64,000 nt of DNA from VXMO01 sp034422835 (GCA_034422835.1 DAOUJJ010000003.1:1-64000), one strand, 5' to 3'. Positions 8,192 to 17,675 are shown, numbered from the stretch's first letter. Notes: a model not told the origin generated them from the letters alone. Translations and numbers: made by a program.

Positions 8192-9577
8192 ATGAGTAAG
8201 GAACCAGTGAAGCACATCGCCATCGTCGGGGCGGGCATCTCCGGTCTGGGCGCGGCGTGGGGATTGAGCCACCACCCTGACAAGTTCGATTTCCGAATCT
8301 TCGAAGCCTGTGATCAGATTGGCGGCAATGCCGTAACAGCCGATATGCCGCAGGACGACGGCAGTTTCGTTCCGTTTGACATCTCCGTCACGGCCCTCAT
8401 CCCGTCGGTATACCAGCACGTGCTCCTCCTGATGCAGAGATTCGGCATTGACCTGCTTGAAACACGGTTCAGCTACAGCGTGCAATACGGAGACGGCGTC
8501 TACGCGCATGACTTTGATTCCGATCTCAGGCGGGAATTGGCAGGCGACATTGCGAAATTTCAGAGGCTGCTCCGTCGTCTCCACCGCTTCGGGTGGTTGA
8601 CTCGTTCCCGCTCCCGTCTCCTCAACGCGCTCAACCCCTACAACTACATCAGCATGGGGCGGGTGCTCAAGCTGGGCAGATTCTCCGATGACTTCAAGTA
8701 CAAGATCCTCAAGCCCATGTTCGTCAATTTCCTGATGGCGACGGACGTGTTCGCCATGCCCGCGTCCCTCTTTGCTCGCTACCTGGAATTCTTCGATATC
8801 GAGAGAGCGACGACCATGCAGACGTGGGATCAGGGGACTCGCCGCATCTACGAGAACCTGTCGCTTGAGTTCCGGGACAAGATCTATCTGAATCGTCCTG
8901 TACGAAAGGTGTATCGGCAGGGCGCCGGGGTCGTCATCGAGGATGAGAACGGCGTCCGGGAAGAGTTCGATGAGGTGATTCTTGCCTGCAACGCGAATCA
9001 ATCACTCGCGCTGCTCGACGGTCCGACACGCCTCGAGCGCTACATCCTCTCGTCCGTGCGTTATGATACCGAGCTTCACCACAATGCAGTGGTCCACGCC
9101 GATTCCTCGGTGCTGCCGGACGATGAGATGAAGGCCCTGGAGACGCGGAGCAACTACATCGAACAGTACGGCGAGAAACCCGACAACTACCAGATCACGT
9201 ACATCATGCATAACCAGCAGCCGTGGGCGAACGGCTCCGATAAACCCTGCCTCGTGACATACAACGCCGTTAGCCCCATTGATGAGGGAAAGATCGTTAA
9301 GACGTTGTCGTTCCAACACATCATCCATGATGTAAGGCACATCGCCGTGCTCGTCAATCTGTTCCGCTTTATCCAGGGCAAGAGGCGAACGTGGCATTGC
9401 GGCGCGCATACGCTGGTCAACAGCCAGGAAACGTGTTTCATCACAGGGCTGGCCGCGGCGCGGCAACTGGGGGCGGACTACCCCTTTGACGATGAAGAGG
9501 CAAGGCAGATATTCAACTATTACGGCAGCATCATGTATGGCCGCCGATTCAGAAAGGTCAAGCGCCCGGCGCGGTGA
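8192..9577 (+). CDS. FAD-dependent amine-oxidase-like oxidoreductase (COG2907 type)
   Basis: 461 residues. The N-terminal Rossmann motif is VGAGISGLGAAW, followed by 'RIFEACDQIGGNA', the usual FAD fingerprint of flavin-containing amine oxidase/desaturase-like enzymes. The C-terminal half ends in 'TGLAAARQLGADYPF', where the second FAD contact normally lies. The closest type I recognise is the COG2907 group, often found near cyclopropane fatty-acid or other lipid-modifying genes. Its gene lies 88 bp after the SDR and 108 bp before the P450 fusion on the same strand, so a lipid desaturase or oxidase role is plausible. No membrane anchor is evident. Confidence 0.75.
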   Translation: MSKEPVKHIAIVGAGISGLGAAWGLSHHPDKFDFRIFEACDQIGGNAVTADMPQDDGSFVPFDISVTALIPSVYQHVLLLMQRFGIDLLETRFSYSVQYGDGVYAHDFDSDLRRELAGDIAKFQRLLRRLHRFGWLTRSRSRLLNALNPYNYISMGRVLKLGRFSDDFKYKILKPMFVNFLMATDVFAMPASLFARYLEFFDIERATTMQTWDQGTRRIYENLSLEFRDKIYLNRPVRKVYRQGAGVVIEDENGVREEFDEVILACNANQSLALLDGPTRLERYILSSVRYDTELHHNAVVHADSSVLPDDEMKALETRSNYIEQYGEKPDNYQITYIMHNQQPWANGSDKPCLVTYNAVSPIDEGKIVKTLSFQHIIHDVRHIAVLVNLFRFIQGKRRTWHCGAHTLVNSQETCFITGLAAARQLGADYPFDDEEARQIFNYYGSIMYGRRFRKVKRPAR

Positions 9578-9600
9578 GATGCCCGGGGCGCCCGGCGTAT

Positions 9601-9630
9601 TTGTTGAGCCTCTACGCGCCAAAGTATACT
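9601..9630 (+). promoter_or_regulatory. Candidate promoter before the GPP34-P450 gene
   Basis: TTGTTG (9601-9606) and TATACT (9625-9630) are separated by 18 bases and lie about 55 bases before the ATG at 9686. The hexamers match the sigma-70 consensus at 4 and 5 positions. The P450 gene may therefore be transcribed independently of the FAD gene. Confidence 0.4.
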
Positions 9631-9685
9631 TATAAGCGGCAGTGAATCCTGCTGATGGCGCAATGATGGCCGGAGACCATAGCGA

Positions 9686-11710
9686 ATGACGGTTTCTGCT
9701 GACGGTGCGGAGACACAGACTCTCAGCCTGCCGGAAGAACTTATACTGATCCTCCTCAATGAGGAGGATGGCTATTTCCACCAGGTGCCCGGCTGGAACC
9801 TCAACTGTGTTGTGGTCGGCGCGGCAATTGCTGAACTGTCTCTCCGGGGCCGTATAGACACCGACCTTGAGTCGCTCATCCTCGTGGACAAGACGGATAC
9901 GGATGACATCACCCTCGATACCCTGCTTGACGAGATTGCCTCGGAGACTGAGCAGCACAGCACTACATACTGGATCGAGCGCCTCGCCCCACTCGCAGAG
10001 ACCATCATCGATGACACACTCGCCCGCCTGGTCCGGATCGGCATCCTTCAACATCACGACGGCGATTTCTGGACGATGGCCCGCACATCGCGCGGCGTCC
10101 AATTTGCCGGTGGCGAGTGGAGAGACACGGCAGCCGAGTTCGTCAGGAACCGGATCATCAGGGTCATTTTCAGCAAGGAGATTCCTGAGCCGAGAGATAT
10201 CATTCTCATCTGCCTCGTCAACACGTGTGACGTGTTCCGCTTCATCTTCCCCATTGAAGAAGAGGAAGAAGAGCGGATAGAGCAGATCTCCAGGATGGAC
10301 GTCATCGGACGATCCATCGCCGAGGCCGTTTCCCAGAACCTTGCCGGACCTCTGCTGCGCCGTTCGGGACTGGCCAAGACGATTCCGACCGTTCCGCTGC
10401 GAAAACTGCTGTTCAACAAGCACTTGAGAAGCGGGAACATTCCGGCGCTGTTTGGAGGGCTCGCTGAAGAATATGGTCCTGTGTTTCAGATCAAGCCTCC
10501 ATTCGTAAAGCCCCTGTTGTTCCTGGCCGGGCCCGCTACAAACAGATGGGCGCATCGGCAGGGGCGTATGTACCTGCGGGCCAGGGACTATTTCCATGAC
10601 TTTGAGAAAGAATATGGGGCGGCAGGTGTGCTCCCCTCCCTGGACGGCGCGGACCATTTCCGACTGCGGAAATCCCTGCAGCCCGCATATTCCCGCACCC
10701 GGCTTGAGGGTCAATTGGACATGGTCTATCAGAACGCGCGGGCGTTCATATCGAACTGGAAAGTCGGAGACGCTCTTCCCGCCAGCGATACGTCCCGAAT
10801 GATGATCAACGCCCAGATATCTCCGTTCTTCATCAGCGTTGAATCGCAGGACCTCGTTGCCGATCTCGCGAAGTACAAGGAGCGAGTGCTTAGCGTTCAC
10901 GTCATGAATATCATGCCCAAATTCATGCTGAAAACGCCGGGCATGAGGCGACGAGCGAAACTCGTTGATCTGCTGTTGGAGCGAGTGCAGGGTGTGCATA
11001 CCCCAGCGCAGCGGGCGGGACAACCTCGTGATCTCGCCGATGATTATCTCAGCCTCCACGCGAGTGACCCGCAGTTCTTGCCGGAATCCAATCTTCGTTT
11101 CGTTCTTACCGTCGCGCTGGTTGCCAGCGTTTATCTCGGCGACATGATGAGCTTCTGCCTCTATGCCATGGCGACGAAGCCGGAACTCCATGCCGAGATT
11201 CGGCGCGAGGCTGATGCCTTGTTCGCAAACGGTGATCCAAAGGGAGACGACATTAACACCGAATCCATCAATATCACCCATCGATTCATCATGGAGTGCA
11301 TGCGCCTCTGGCCCATAGTCCCAATGTCGCTCCGCAACGTGATGAATACCTGTGTGGTTGAAGGATTTGAACTGCCCGTCGGAACGCGAGTGCACGTCGC
11401 GCAGACCGCCGCGCATTACATGGACGATGTCTTCCCGGACGCCACCACGTTCGATATCGACCGCTATCTGCCGCCCCGCAATGAGCACCACAGCCCCGGT
11501 TATGCGCCCTTTGGTCTGGGCACGCACACCTGTCTCGGCAATCGCCAGATGGAGTTGCAGCTCACCGTCAACCTGCTCTTGATCGCCCGCCACTTCACCT
11601 TTGAGGTCTCCCCGGCGAAGTTCAAGGACAATCTGAAGATCAGCGCGCTTCCGTCGCTAAAGCCGCATAAGAAGCTCAAGTTTGTCGTGACGGAGAGACG
11701 CGAACTCTAG
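9686..11710 (+). CDS. GPP34 domain fused to a cytochrome P450
   Basis: 674 residues in two parts. Residues about 12-215 match the bacterial GPP34 (GOLPH3-like) fold: 'LSLPEELILILL', 'VGAAIAELSLRGRI', and the later 'DDTLARLVRIGIL' and 'LVNTCDVFRFIFP' helices. Eukaryotic members bind phosphatidylinositol-4-phosphate. Residues about 216-674 are a P450: ExxR is E537-R540 (ECMRLWP), and the heme loop is FGLGTHTCLG with Cys616 as thiolate ligand. The I-helix lacks the usual acidic-Thr pair, reading 'YLGDMMSF' where (A/G)Gx(D/E)T is expected, so oxygen activation may be unusual or the enzyme may not be a monooxygenase. The 3' end overlaps the convergent RND gene by 4 bp. I infer a membrane-associated lipid-modifying enzyme. 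Confidence 0.85.
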   Translation: MTVSADGAETQTLSLPEELILILLNEEDGYFHQVPGWNLNCVVVGAAIAELSLRGRIDTDLESLILVDKTDTDDITLDTLLDEIASETEQHSTTYWIERLAPLAETIIDDTLARLVRIGILQHHDGDFWTMARTSRGVQFAGGEWRDTAAEFVRNRIIRVIFSKEIPEPRDIILICLVNTCDVFRFIFPIEEEEEERIEQISRMDVIGRSIAEAVSQNLAGPLLRRSGLAKTIPTVPLRKLLFNKHLRSGNIPALFGGLAEEYGPVFQIKPPFVKPLLFLAGPATNRWAHRQGRMYLRARDYFHDFEKEYGAAGVLPSLDGADHFRLRKSLQPAYSRTRLEGQLDMVYQNARAFISNWKVGDALPASDTSRMMINAQISPFFISVESQDLVADLAKYKERVLSVHVMNIMPKFMLKTPGMRRRAKLVDLLLERVQGVHTPAQRAGQPRDLADDYLSLHASDPQFLPESNLRFVLTVALVASVYLGDMMSFCLYAMATKPELHAEIRREADALFANGDPKGDDINTESINITHRFIMECMRLWPIVPMSLRNVMNTCVVEGFELPVGTRVHVAQTAAHYMDDVFPDATTFDIDRYLPPRNEHHSPGYAPFGLGTHTCLGNRQMELQLTVNLLLIARHFTFEVSPAKFKDNLKISALPSLKPHKKLKFVVTERREL

Positions 11711-14181
11711 GACTCTGCCTCAAAGCGTCGATGCGTTGCGTCGATCGCCAGGTCCAACTCCTCTGCCCATCGCTGTGCCGTCGAGCGTAGGCGCACGTTC
11801 TGGTATGAGCCCCATACCACCATGGCCGGCAGTACCAACAGGATGGAGACGACGAGGGAATAGACGATCGTAATCGTCGCCGTGATGCCGAACTGCTGCG
11901 ACGCAACCAGAGGCGACATGATCAGCACACCGAATCCCAACGCCGTCGTCAACGCAGAGCCCAGGAGCGCTGAGCCCGTTGTCGCCAGCGTCCTGATTGC
12001 CGCCTGCTCCGGGTTGCGCTCGGCGGCATACTCCTCCCTGTAACGGTGGATGATATGGATCGTGTAATCCACGCCGATGCCTATTGATAAGGCTGTAATG
12101 ATTGACGTGATGAGCGTGTAGGGGATTCCGAGAAGCGCCATCGTGCCCAGCACCGCGATGAGCACCAGCACGATGGGGCCAACTGCGATAACGGACAGCG
12201 CAGGTTGTCGCAGCGTCACCCAGAAAAAGACCGACAACACGATGAGCGCCGCCGCAACGGTCGTTCCTACCGCCCCCGTCTGACCCTCCGTTATCTGTTC
12301 TCCCACCGCCACGGAGAGAACCCCCAGCGACGTTGCCGTTATCGTGTCGTCCTCGCCGAACCAGCCTGCCTCAATGTCCTCCTGCAGCAGTCCCGTCACG
12401 GCAAGGTCATCCGTGAAGGCCGGGAACTGGAGAAGCATGATGTCATCGCCGTTGGCGTTGTTGACCATCAAGCGAGAAAAGGCCGGGTCGCGTTCTTCGA
12501 GCCGATCGAGCAGCTGCTGCATCAATTCTGTGTCCAACTGCAGGCCGGCATGGGCCTCCCGGAAGAGAGCGTCCATCTCCGGGTCGTACTTATCGCCGGG
12601 CTCGCCGCTGTCCTCTGTCCAGTCCCGCAGCAACAGCTCATAAGATGCCTGGATTGGCCCGGCGGCGGCCTCGGGGCGCGTGTCCGCATTCTCAAAACCA
12701 ACCGTCAGATCGTTAACGTTCAGCAGGGTGCGCGTTTCCGTGGCTTCTGCCTTGATGATGATGCTGGTCATCTCCGTCGAACCGCCCACGGCAGCATCCA
12801 GCGTCTCAAGGTCCCGGATGACGTTACCGTCCTGCGGCAGGATGTCCCGGATGTTGAATTCCGACTTGAGGTCCGTGGCGGCAAAGCCGAGCCCGGACGT
12901 TATCAGAAGGACGCCGATGATATAGGGCACCGGCCGCCGCGTGACCTCGCGGCCCAGCACTTCAGCCAGTCGCGGCACGCCGGGCAGGGCATTGGAGACT
13001 GCCCGGGGCGGCCCCAGCCGACCGCGCGCCTCTCGGCGCCTGTCGATAATCAGCCGCCCGGCCGGCAGCAGTGTCAGCATGACGATCAGCGCCATGCCCA
13101 CGCCCAGCCCAGCCACAATTCCAAAATCTCCGATGACGCTGATTGGCGAGAACCGCGCAGCGAACATGCTCACGACCGTTGTGACGGCGGCCAGCGTCAA
13201 CGGAACCGTCACATTCCGCAAGCCTCTGCGGACTGCCTCAACCACCGGAGCGCCCTCCAGCCTCATCTCACGGTAGTGTGAGATTGACTGGATAGCGTAG
13301 TCGACTGTCAGGCTGATGATGACGACGGGCACGACTGCTGTCAGCGAACTTGGAGGGCCAATAATCCCCAAGGCATTCGGCCCGAGCCAACCTTCTGCCC
13401 CGACAATCCACGTGATGGACATGACAAGGCCTGCCAGTGTCAGACCCATGTCCGCCAGGGAGCGTGTAAAAACCACCAGCAGAACCGCAATGAGCAGGAG
13501 GGCCAGACCAATCAGGGGCCCCATGCCCTCCTCCGTGGCCTTCTTGTATTCATCCTCTGTGACGATTGGTGAAACACTGCTCACGCTCAGTGGGCCGTCA
13601 TCTTCAGTCGCCAGCTCATTGATCCGCCGCTCGGCGTCCGCAACCCTTTCGTCCCCCGTATTGATCAGCGTGATGGTGGCGATGGACGCCGGTGAGCCGT
13701 CCGCATCTGCCCCCGTCATCGCGTCCAGGGCCTCGTTGAATGGCGGCGCGTTCCGTGCTGTGTTGATCTGCTCCTGCGTCACGGATCGGAGATCGTCAAC
13801 CTGCAGCGCAAACCCGATGAATGACGAGGGCGCAAAGATGGGATTGTCGTGCGCCAGCACCGGCGCCACTGTCGGATCCCGCGCAATCTCGTCAAGCAAG
13901 GCAGCCATCTGTGAGAGGCCTTCCGGTGTGAACGCATCCCCCCGGAAAATGACTGTGGCGACGCTTACCTCGCCGGCGTCGCTGAAGTGCTCGTCAATAT
14001 CATCTGCCGCGGTGACGAGAGGATGGTCGGACGGAAGAAACGCGACGCTGGCTCCCTCCGTCGGCAGCGCGCGAAATGTAATGCCATACGCCAGCGCAAC
14101 GGTCATGAGAAGAAGCACGGCAATGGTTAGCCATGGCCGCGCGGTCACAAGCCGACTGAGATTACCAAGCGCCGTCGTCAT
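11707..14181 (-). CDS. RND/MMPL-family lipid exporter (HAE3-like)
   Basis: 824 residues with the duplicated layout of MMPL/HAE3 exporters: one N-terminal membrane helix (about 16-33), a periplasmic domain (about 35-220), five or six helices (about 223-380), then helix 7, a second periplasmic domain (about 430-635) and a final helix bundle. 'SLTVDYAIQSISHYREM' and 'SIGIGVDYTIHIIHRYREE' are the paired helix-4/helix-10 segments carrying the proton-relay Asp. Known relatives export hydrophobic lipids, hopanoids or sterols. It is divergent to nothing and convergent with the P450 gene, and follows the Rieske oxygenase by 34 bp, so the two are probably co-transcribed. No adaptor or outer-membrane channel is nearby. 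Confidence 0.87.
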   Translation of the reverse strand: MTTALGNLSRLVTARPWLTIAVLLLMTVALAYGITFRALPTEGASVAFLPSDHPLVTAADDIDEHFSDAGEVSVATVIFRGDAFTPEGLSQMAALLDEIARDPTVAPVLAHDNPIFAPSSFIGFALQVDDLRSVTQEQINTARNAPPFNEALDAMTGADADGSPASIATITLINTGDERVADAERRINELATEDDGPLSVSSVSPIVTEDEYKKATEEGMGPLIGLALLLIAVLLVVFTRSLADMGLTLAGLVMSITWIVGAEGWLGPNALGIIGPPSSLTAVVPVVIISLTVDYAIQSISHYREMRLEGAPVVEAVRRGLRNVTVPLTLAAVTTVVSMFAARFSPISVIGDFGIVAGLGVGMALIVMLTLLPAGRLIIDRRREARGRLGPPRAVSNALPGVPRLAEVLGREVTRRPVPYIIGVLLITSGLGFAATDLKSEFNIRDILPQDGNVIRDLETLDAAVGGSTEMTSIIIKAEATETRTLLNVNDLTVGFENADTRPEAAAGPIQASYELLLRDWTEDSGEPGDKYDPEMDALFREAHAGLQLDTELMQQLLDRLEERDPAFSRLMVNNANGDDIMLLQFPAFTDDLAVTGLLQEDIEAGWFGEDDTITATSLGVLSVAVGEQITEGQTGAVGTTVAAALIVLSVFFWVTLRQPALSVIAVGPIVLVLIAVLGTMALLGIPYTLITSIITALSIGIGVDYTIHIIHRYREEYAAERNPEQAAIRTLATTGSALLGSALTTALGFGVLIMSPLVASQQFGITATITIVYSLVVSILLVLPAMVVWGSYQNVRLRSTAQRWAEELDLAIDATHRRFEAES

Positions 14182-14215
14182 GAGAGATATGCCCCCTCCC
14201 CGGGAGACTCAATAC

Positions 14216-15334
14216 TCAAATGCGCTTGGCCGGTTGAGTTGCGGCGGGAGTGACTGCCTGTTGTTCCGCCTCACTTACTGTGTCTGCCGATGCAGGTGAT
14301 GCTGTCTTCGTATTGGGATAAAACTGAGCGCAGTACCTGCGATAAGGCATGATGTCTCCATCAAGCCTGAAAAGGCGCGGTCGTGATCGGTACTTCTTGC
14401 GGTTCCAGATGATTACGTCCATCTCCACGTTCCGTAGCTGGTTGGCTGCGATGAATTTGTTCATAAGCGGGGCGCGCAGCTTTGTCGGCAGGAATCCCAA
14501 CCCCACAATGAAGCGCTTGGGTTTCGTGATTTCTTTCACTTGCGAGAACAGTGCCATTTCCACGTTTGTGCCGTCGATTGGTGTCACAAGAATCCAAAGC
14601 CGTATATCCATCCCGATGGAGTGCTCGCGTGTCTCCACGTACGAAAACCCAAGCCCATAAACCAGCGTTGTCGCCGAGATGTCAAAGGTTACCCTACCCA
14701 CCCGTGCAATCTGCGTGACTGTCTGGAAATCGAATCGGCTCTCCAGCCGATGGCCCTCAATCACGAGCGGGGCGGTACGGCTTACCTCCCCAAATCCGTG
14801 TACGTAATTCAGGTGAGAATAGTCGACGGAATTCTCCGTCGTTTCCTGCGGATGACCGGCAAAGCGAACTCCCCTGCGCTCAAGGGAGCTCCACCCCCCC
14901 ATTTGCTCCGGCTCATCCGGCAGCGGCCATTGTGGTGGACGCCGGTCGATACCCCACCATCCGAAGATTAGGCCCGTGCGCTCCTGTATGTCGAACAGGC
15001 GCAGGCGCGCCGTTGGTGGAGGATTGGTGTAGGGGGTGGAGATGCATTGCCCCGATGCATCGTATGTGAACCCGTGAAAGGGGCAGACCAGACGCCCGTT
15101 GACCACTCGACCGCCGACCTCGGGCGAAAGGTTCGCGCCCAAGTGCGGACAATGCGCTTCTGCAACACAGATTTGCCCCTCGCCGTCAGTCCAGGCGATG
15201 ATCTGCTCGCCCATCCACGTCTTACTGACCAGCTTGGCTTTTTCGATGGCCTGGCGTGTTTCGATGAAATACCAGCCCTCAGGAAACGGCGGCAGCGGAG
15301 CGTCCTCAAGATCTGTATATTGCGCGGTCGTCAT
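14216..15334 (-). CDS. Rieske [2Fe-2S] oxygenase, steroid/lipid ring-hydroxylating type
   Basis: 372 residues. The Rieske cluster ligands are visible as CPHLG (C62, H64) and CPFHG (C84, H87). The mononuclear-iron site is 'ENSVDYSHLNYVHGF' with D171, H174 and H179. This spacing and context resemble the KshA / Neverland-DAF-36 group of sterol or steroid oxygenases more than aromatic dioxygenases. The C-terminal 30 residues are a low-complexity tail. Electron-transfer partners are not encoded next to it. It lies upstream of the RND exporter on the same strand and near the P450 and SDR, which fits oxidation of a bulky lipid. The actual substrate is unknown. Confidence 0.85.
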   Translation of the reverse strand: MTTAQYTDLEDAPLPPFPEGWYFIETRQAIEKAKLVSKTWMGEQIIAWTDGEGQICVAEAHCPHLGANLSPEVGGRVVNGRLVCPFHGFTYDASGQCISTPYTNPPPTARLRLFDIQERTGLIFGWWGIDRRPPQWPLPDEPEQMGGWSSLERRGVRFAGHPQETTENSVDYSHLNYVHGFGEVSRTAPLVIEGHRLESRFDFQTVTQIARVGRVTFDISATTLVYGLGFSYVETREHSIGMDIRLWILVTPIDGTNVEMALFSQVKEITKPKRFIVGLGFLPTKLRAPLMNKFIAANQLRNVEMDVIIWNRKKYRSRPRLFRLDGDIMPYRRYCAQFYPNTKTASPASADTVSEAEQQAVTPAATQPAKRI

Positions 15335-15444
15335 CGGCCATCACTCCACAAAAATATCCAAGGGTGACGACGAATCGGCCTAAACACCCGTTTGCAAGGG
15401 GCAGGACGACACCCGCCCGCCCCTAACCCAAAAGCATACTCACT

Positions 15445-16938
15445 CTACCACGTTGGCGCTGCGTCTGATGCTTGCTCCGCTTGCCGTTCCGTCTCATCTA
15501 CGTCAGCAACCCTCATCAGGAGCGCAGGCAGAATCGCCAACAGGGCAACGAAACCTGCAATCATGAACAGGTTCTGGAACACGGCCACGCCCGCTGCAAG
15601 CAGGGGCGCCTGCGTCTCCTCAAATGTCGCGCCGAGTGTCATGTCTGCGGTCAGGCTGTAGAACCGCTCGATGCCCCATGCGGACAGGGCCGAAAGCCCC
15701 AGCGCCATGCCAACCATACGCGCTGCCGTCACCAGTGACGCGGCGGCGCCCCAATAGTGGCTCGGAGCGGCGCTCAGGGCCGTGACACTGATGGGAGGCA
15801 GCACCAGTCCGAATCCGAGTCCGGCCAGCACAAGGGGCGCCGTCAACCGGAATTCCTCCACGTCAGTTCCCCACCCGCTCATGAACAACAGCCCTGTGCC
15901 GATGAACGCCAAACCGGTGATTGTCACGGGGATAACGCCCGTCCACCGCAGGATGTACCCGCCCACAACCGCTCCGGGCGGGATGGCCGCCGTTAGCCGC
16001 ACAAGGTGCAGCGCGCTTTCCCAGTCATCCTTTTCCATCACTGTGTTTGCCATTAGCGGAACCGCAACCAGCGCAATGACCAGGGAAATCCCCACCATGA
16101 ACTGCGTCACGTTGGCGGACACGAATGATCGCGATTTGTAGAGGAATGAGGCAAACAAGGGCTGTTCCGTACGGCGCTCAAACACGACGACAACGGCAAC
16201 CAGGGCGACTCCCAGGGCAAGGATTGCGTAGGGCAGGATGGAATCAAATGAGAAGATCGCGCGCTGTGATAACCCGATTGCAACCGCGGTAAGCGCCGCA
16301 CCCACCGTCACCGCGCCCACGTAGTCCATCCGCGCCTGTGGGTTGGCCTGGTTCCGCAGGATGGCCATCAGCGCGATGAGCAGCAAGCTCTGCGGCACAT
16401 CCAGCCAGAAGATGAACCGCCAGCCAACCCACTCGATGAGCGCCCCGCCGTACAACGGCCCCAGCACCGAGCCCGCTTCTGCTGATGCCGCCACCAGTCC
16501 AAGCATGATGCCCCGCTGCCTGGGCTCCACTGCCGCCACCGCCATCGCCAGGCCGATGGGAACAGTCGCCCCGCCGCCGATGGCCTGGATTACTCGCGCG
16601 GATACGATCCACGCAAAATTGGGCGAGACGGCAACGAATACGGAACCAATGGCGAAGATGAGCAGCGCGATCTGGAACATCCTGACGCGCCCGTAGACAT
16701 CCGACAGCCGGCCCGCCAAAGGCATGGCAACCGTGTAACTGATCAGATATCCCGTGATGATCCATGAGGCGGTATCGAGGTCGGTTAGCGGGATTTCAAG
16801 CTCCAGCATGACCGTCGGCAGCGCCGCGACCACCACCGTCTGGTCAAGCGCAGTGGAAAAGACGCCGAGGCAGATTATCGTGATGATCGCTGTCTGCGAA
16901 GAGCCGAGCGATGAGATGCGGGAACGGACGTTATTCAC
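15445..16938 (-). CDS. MFS transporter, DHA2 14-helix family (P55/Rv1410-like by context)
   Basis: 497 residues with a 14-helix DHA2 hydropathy pattern. Motif A appears as 'GRLSDVYGRVRM' between helices 2 and 3, the helix-1 motif as 'STALDQTVVVAALPTV', and motif C as 'GSVLGPLYGGALIEWVGWR' (helix 5). DHA2 proteins are proton-driven exporters of drugs or lipids. Its start codon overlaps the stop of the LprG-like lipoprotein gene by ATGA. That gene pairing is the hallmark of the mycobacterial lprG-Rv1410c operon, which moves triacylglycerides and lipoglycans out of the inner membrane. The equivalence is inferred from family plus gene order. Confidence 0.85.
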   Translation of the reverse strand: MNNVRSRISSLGSSQTAIITIICLGVFSTALDQTVVVAALPTVMLELEIPLTDLDTASWIITGYLISYTVAMPLAGRLSDVYGRVRMFQIALLIFAIGSVFVAVSPNFAWIVSARVIQAIGGGATVPIGLAMAVAAVEPRQRGIMLGLVAASAEAGSVLGPLYGGALIEWVGWRFIFWLDVPQSLLLIALMAILRNQANPQARMDYVGAVTVGAALTAVAIGLSQRAIFSFDSILPYAILALGVALVAVVVVFERRTEQPLFASFLYKSRSFVSANVTQFMVGISLVIALVAVPLMANTVMEKDDWESALHLVRLTAAIPPGAVVGGYILRWTGVIPVTITGLAFIGTGLLFMSGWGTDVEEFRLTAPLVLAGLGFGLVLPPISVTALSAAPSHYWGAAASLVTAARMVGMALGLSALSAWGIERFYSLTADMTLGATFEETQAPLLAAGVAVFQNLFMIAGFVALLAILPALLMRVADVDETERQAEQASDAAPTW

Positions 16939-17675
16939 GATCCGTTGGCGTTCGTCGGAAGTTGAATGTCAAGCGGTTCATCGTATTCGGAAAGGATGAT
17001 CAGTCGGCTCGTGCCCGGCTCGTCGTCATTGAACACGTTGCCCACTATCCTGATCTGCCGCACGCTGTGATCCTCCGCGCCAATCCATACGGTCAGATCG
17101 ATCGGGTGGCCGGCGTCTGCGGACGTTATAAGATTCTCCAGATCTTCGGAGACGAGGTCCCCCTCAATCCTGATCGCCTCAACATCGTTGACCGTCTCCC
17201 GCCCCACGATCTCAGGGTTCTGAATCTTCGGCAGCAGGTCGCTGAGCGTCACGCCCAAAGCCTTAAAATTGAACGGTACTTGCTCAAGAGGCAACGGCGT
17301 CCACGGCGCGCCTGATGCGACCCGCATCATTGCCGAGTCGCCCACTGCGATGATGTTGATCTGCACGAATCCCAGGGCGGAAGACTCCACATCCACCTTA
17401 AGGTCTGTCCTGTCCGGCGTCTGGACCTCTCCGTCTACCTTCTTAAGCGTCTGCCTAAAGAACTTTCGCCCGGATTCCATCTCATCGATCATCTGGAATC
17501 TGGCAGTCTGGAAGGAGAGCAGGTGCTCGCTCGTGCGCTCAAGAATCTCATCGAGTGACAACTCAGGCTCAGCCGTCGCCGGGGGGCCTCCGCACCCGCC
17601 CACGAGAAACAGCAACCCGGGCATCAAGGTGGTGATTGCCAACCCGCGGCGGATGATTTTGAACGCATCCATCAT
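16935..17675 (-). CDS. LppX/LprAFG-family lipoprotein
   Basis: 246 residues. A signal peptide (about 1-27) ends in a lipobox-like 'LVGGC', so the mature protein is probably lipid-anchored at Cys28. The body alternates strands and helices in the LppX_LprAFG pattern: 'ERTSEHLLSFQTARFQMIDEM', 'VDVESSALGFVQINIIAVG', 'MMRVASGAPWTPLPL' and a C-terminal 'DLTVWIGAEDHSVRQIRI' strand pair. Members form a half-barrel that shields acyl chains of glycolipids or triacylglycerol. Translational coupling (ATGA) to the MFS gene supports a lipid-shuttle partner role. Domain call is from pattern recognition; a LolA-like protein would be the main alternative. Confidence 0.75.
   Translation of the reverse strand: MMDAFKIIRRGLAITTLMPGLLFLVGGCGGPPATAEPELSLDEILERTSEHLLSFQTARFQMIDEMESGRKFFRQTLKKVDGEVQTPDRTDLKVDVESSALGFVQINIIAVGDSAMMRVASGAPWTPLPLEQVPFNFKALGVTLSDLLPKIQNPEIVGRETVNDVEAIRIEGDLVSEDLENLITSADAGHPIDLTVWIGAEDHSVRQIRIVGNVFNDDEPGTSRLIILSEYDEPLDIQLPTNANGS

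Noticed and set aside
8024..9001. A 325-codon minus-strand frame opposite the FAD oxidoreductase
   Set aside because: No recognisable domain and the opposite strand carries an FAD-binding protein with intact motifs.
9002..11593. An 863-codon open frame on the minus strand opposite the GPP34-P450 gene
   Set aside because: The plus-strand frame has clear P450 and GPP34 motifs; the reverse frame has none and is a by-product of GC-rich codon use.
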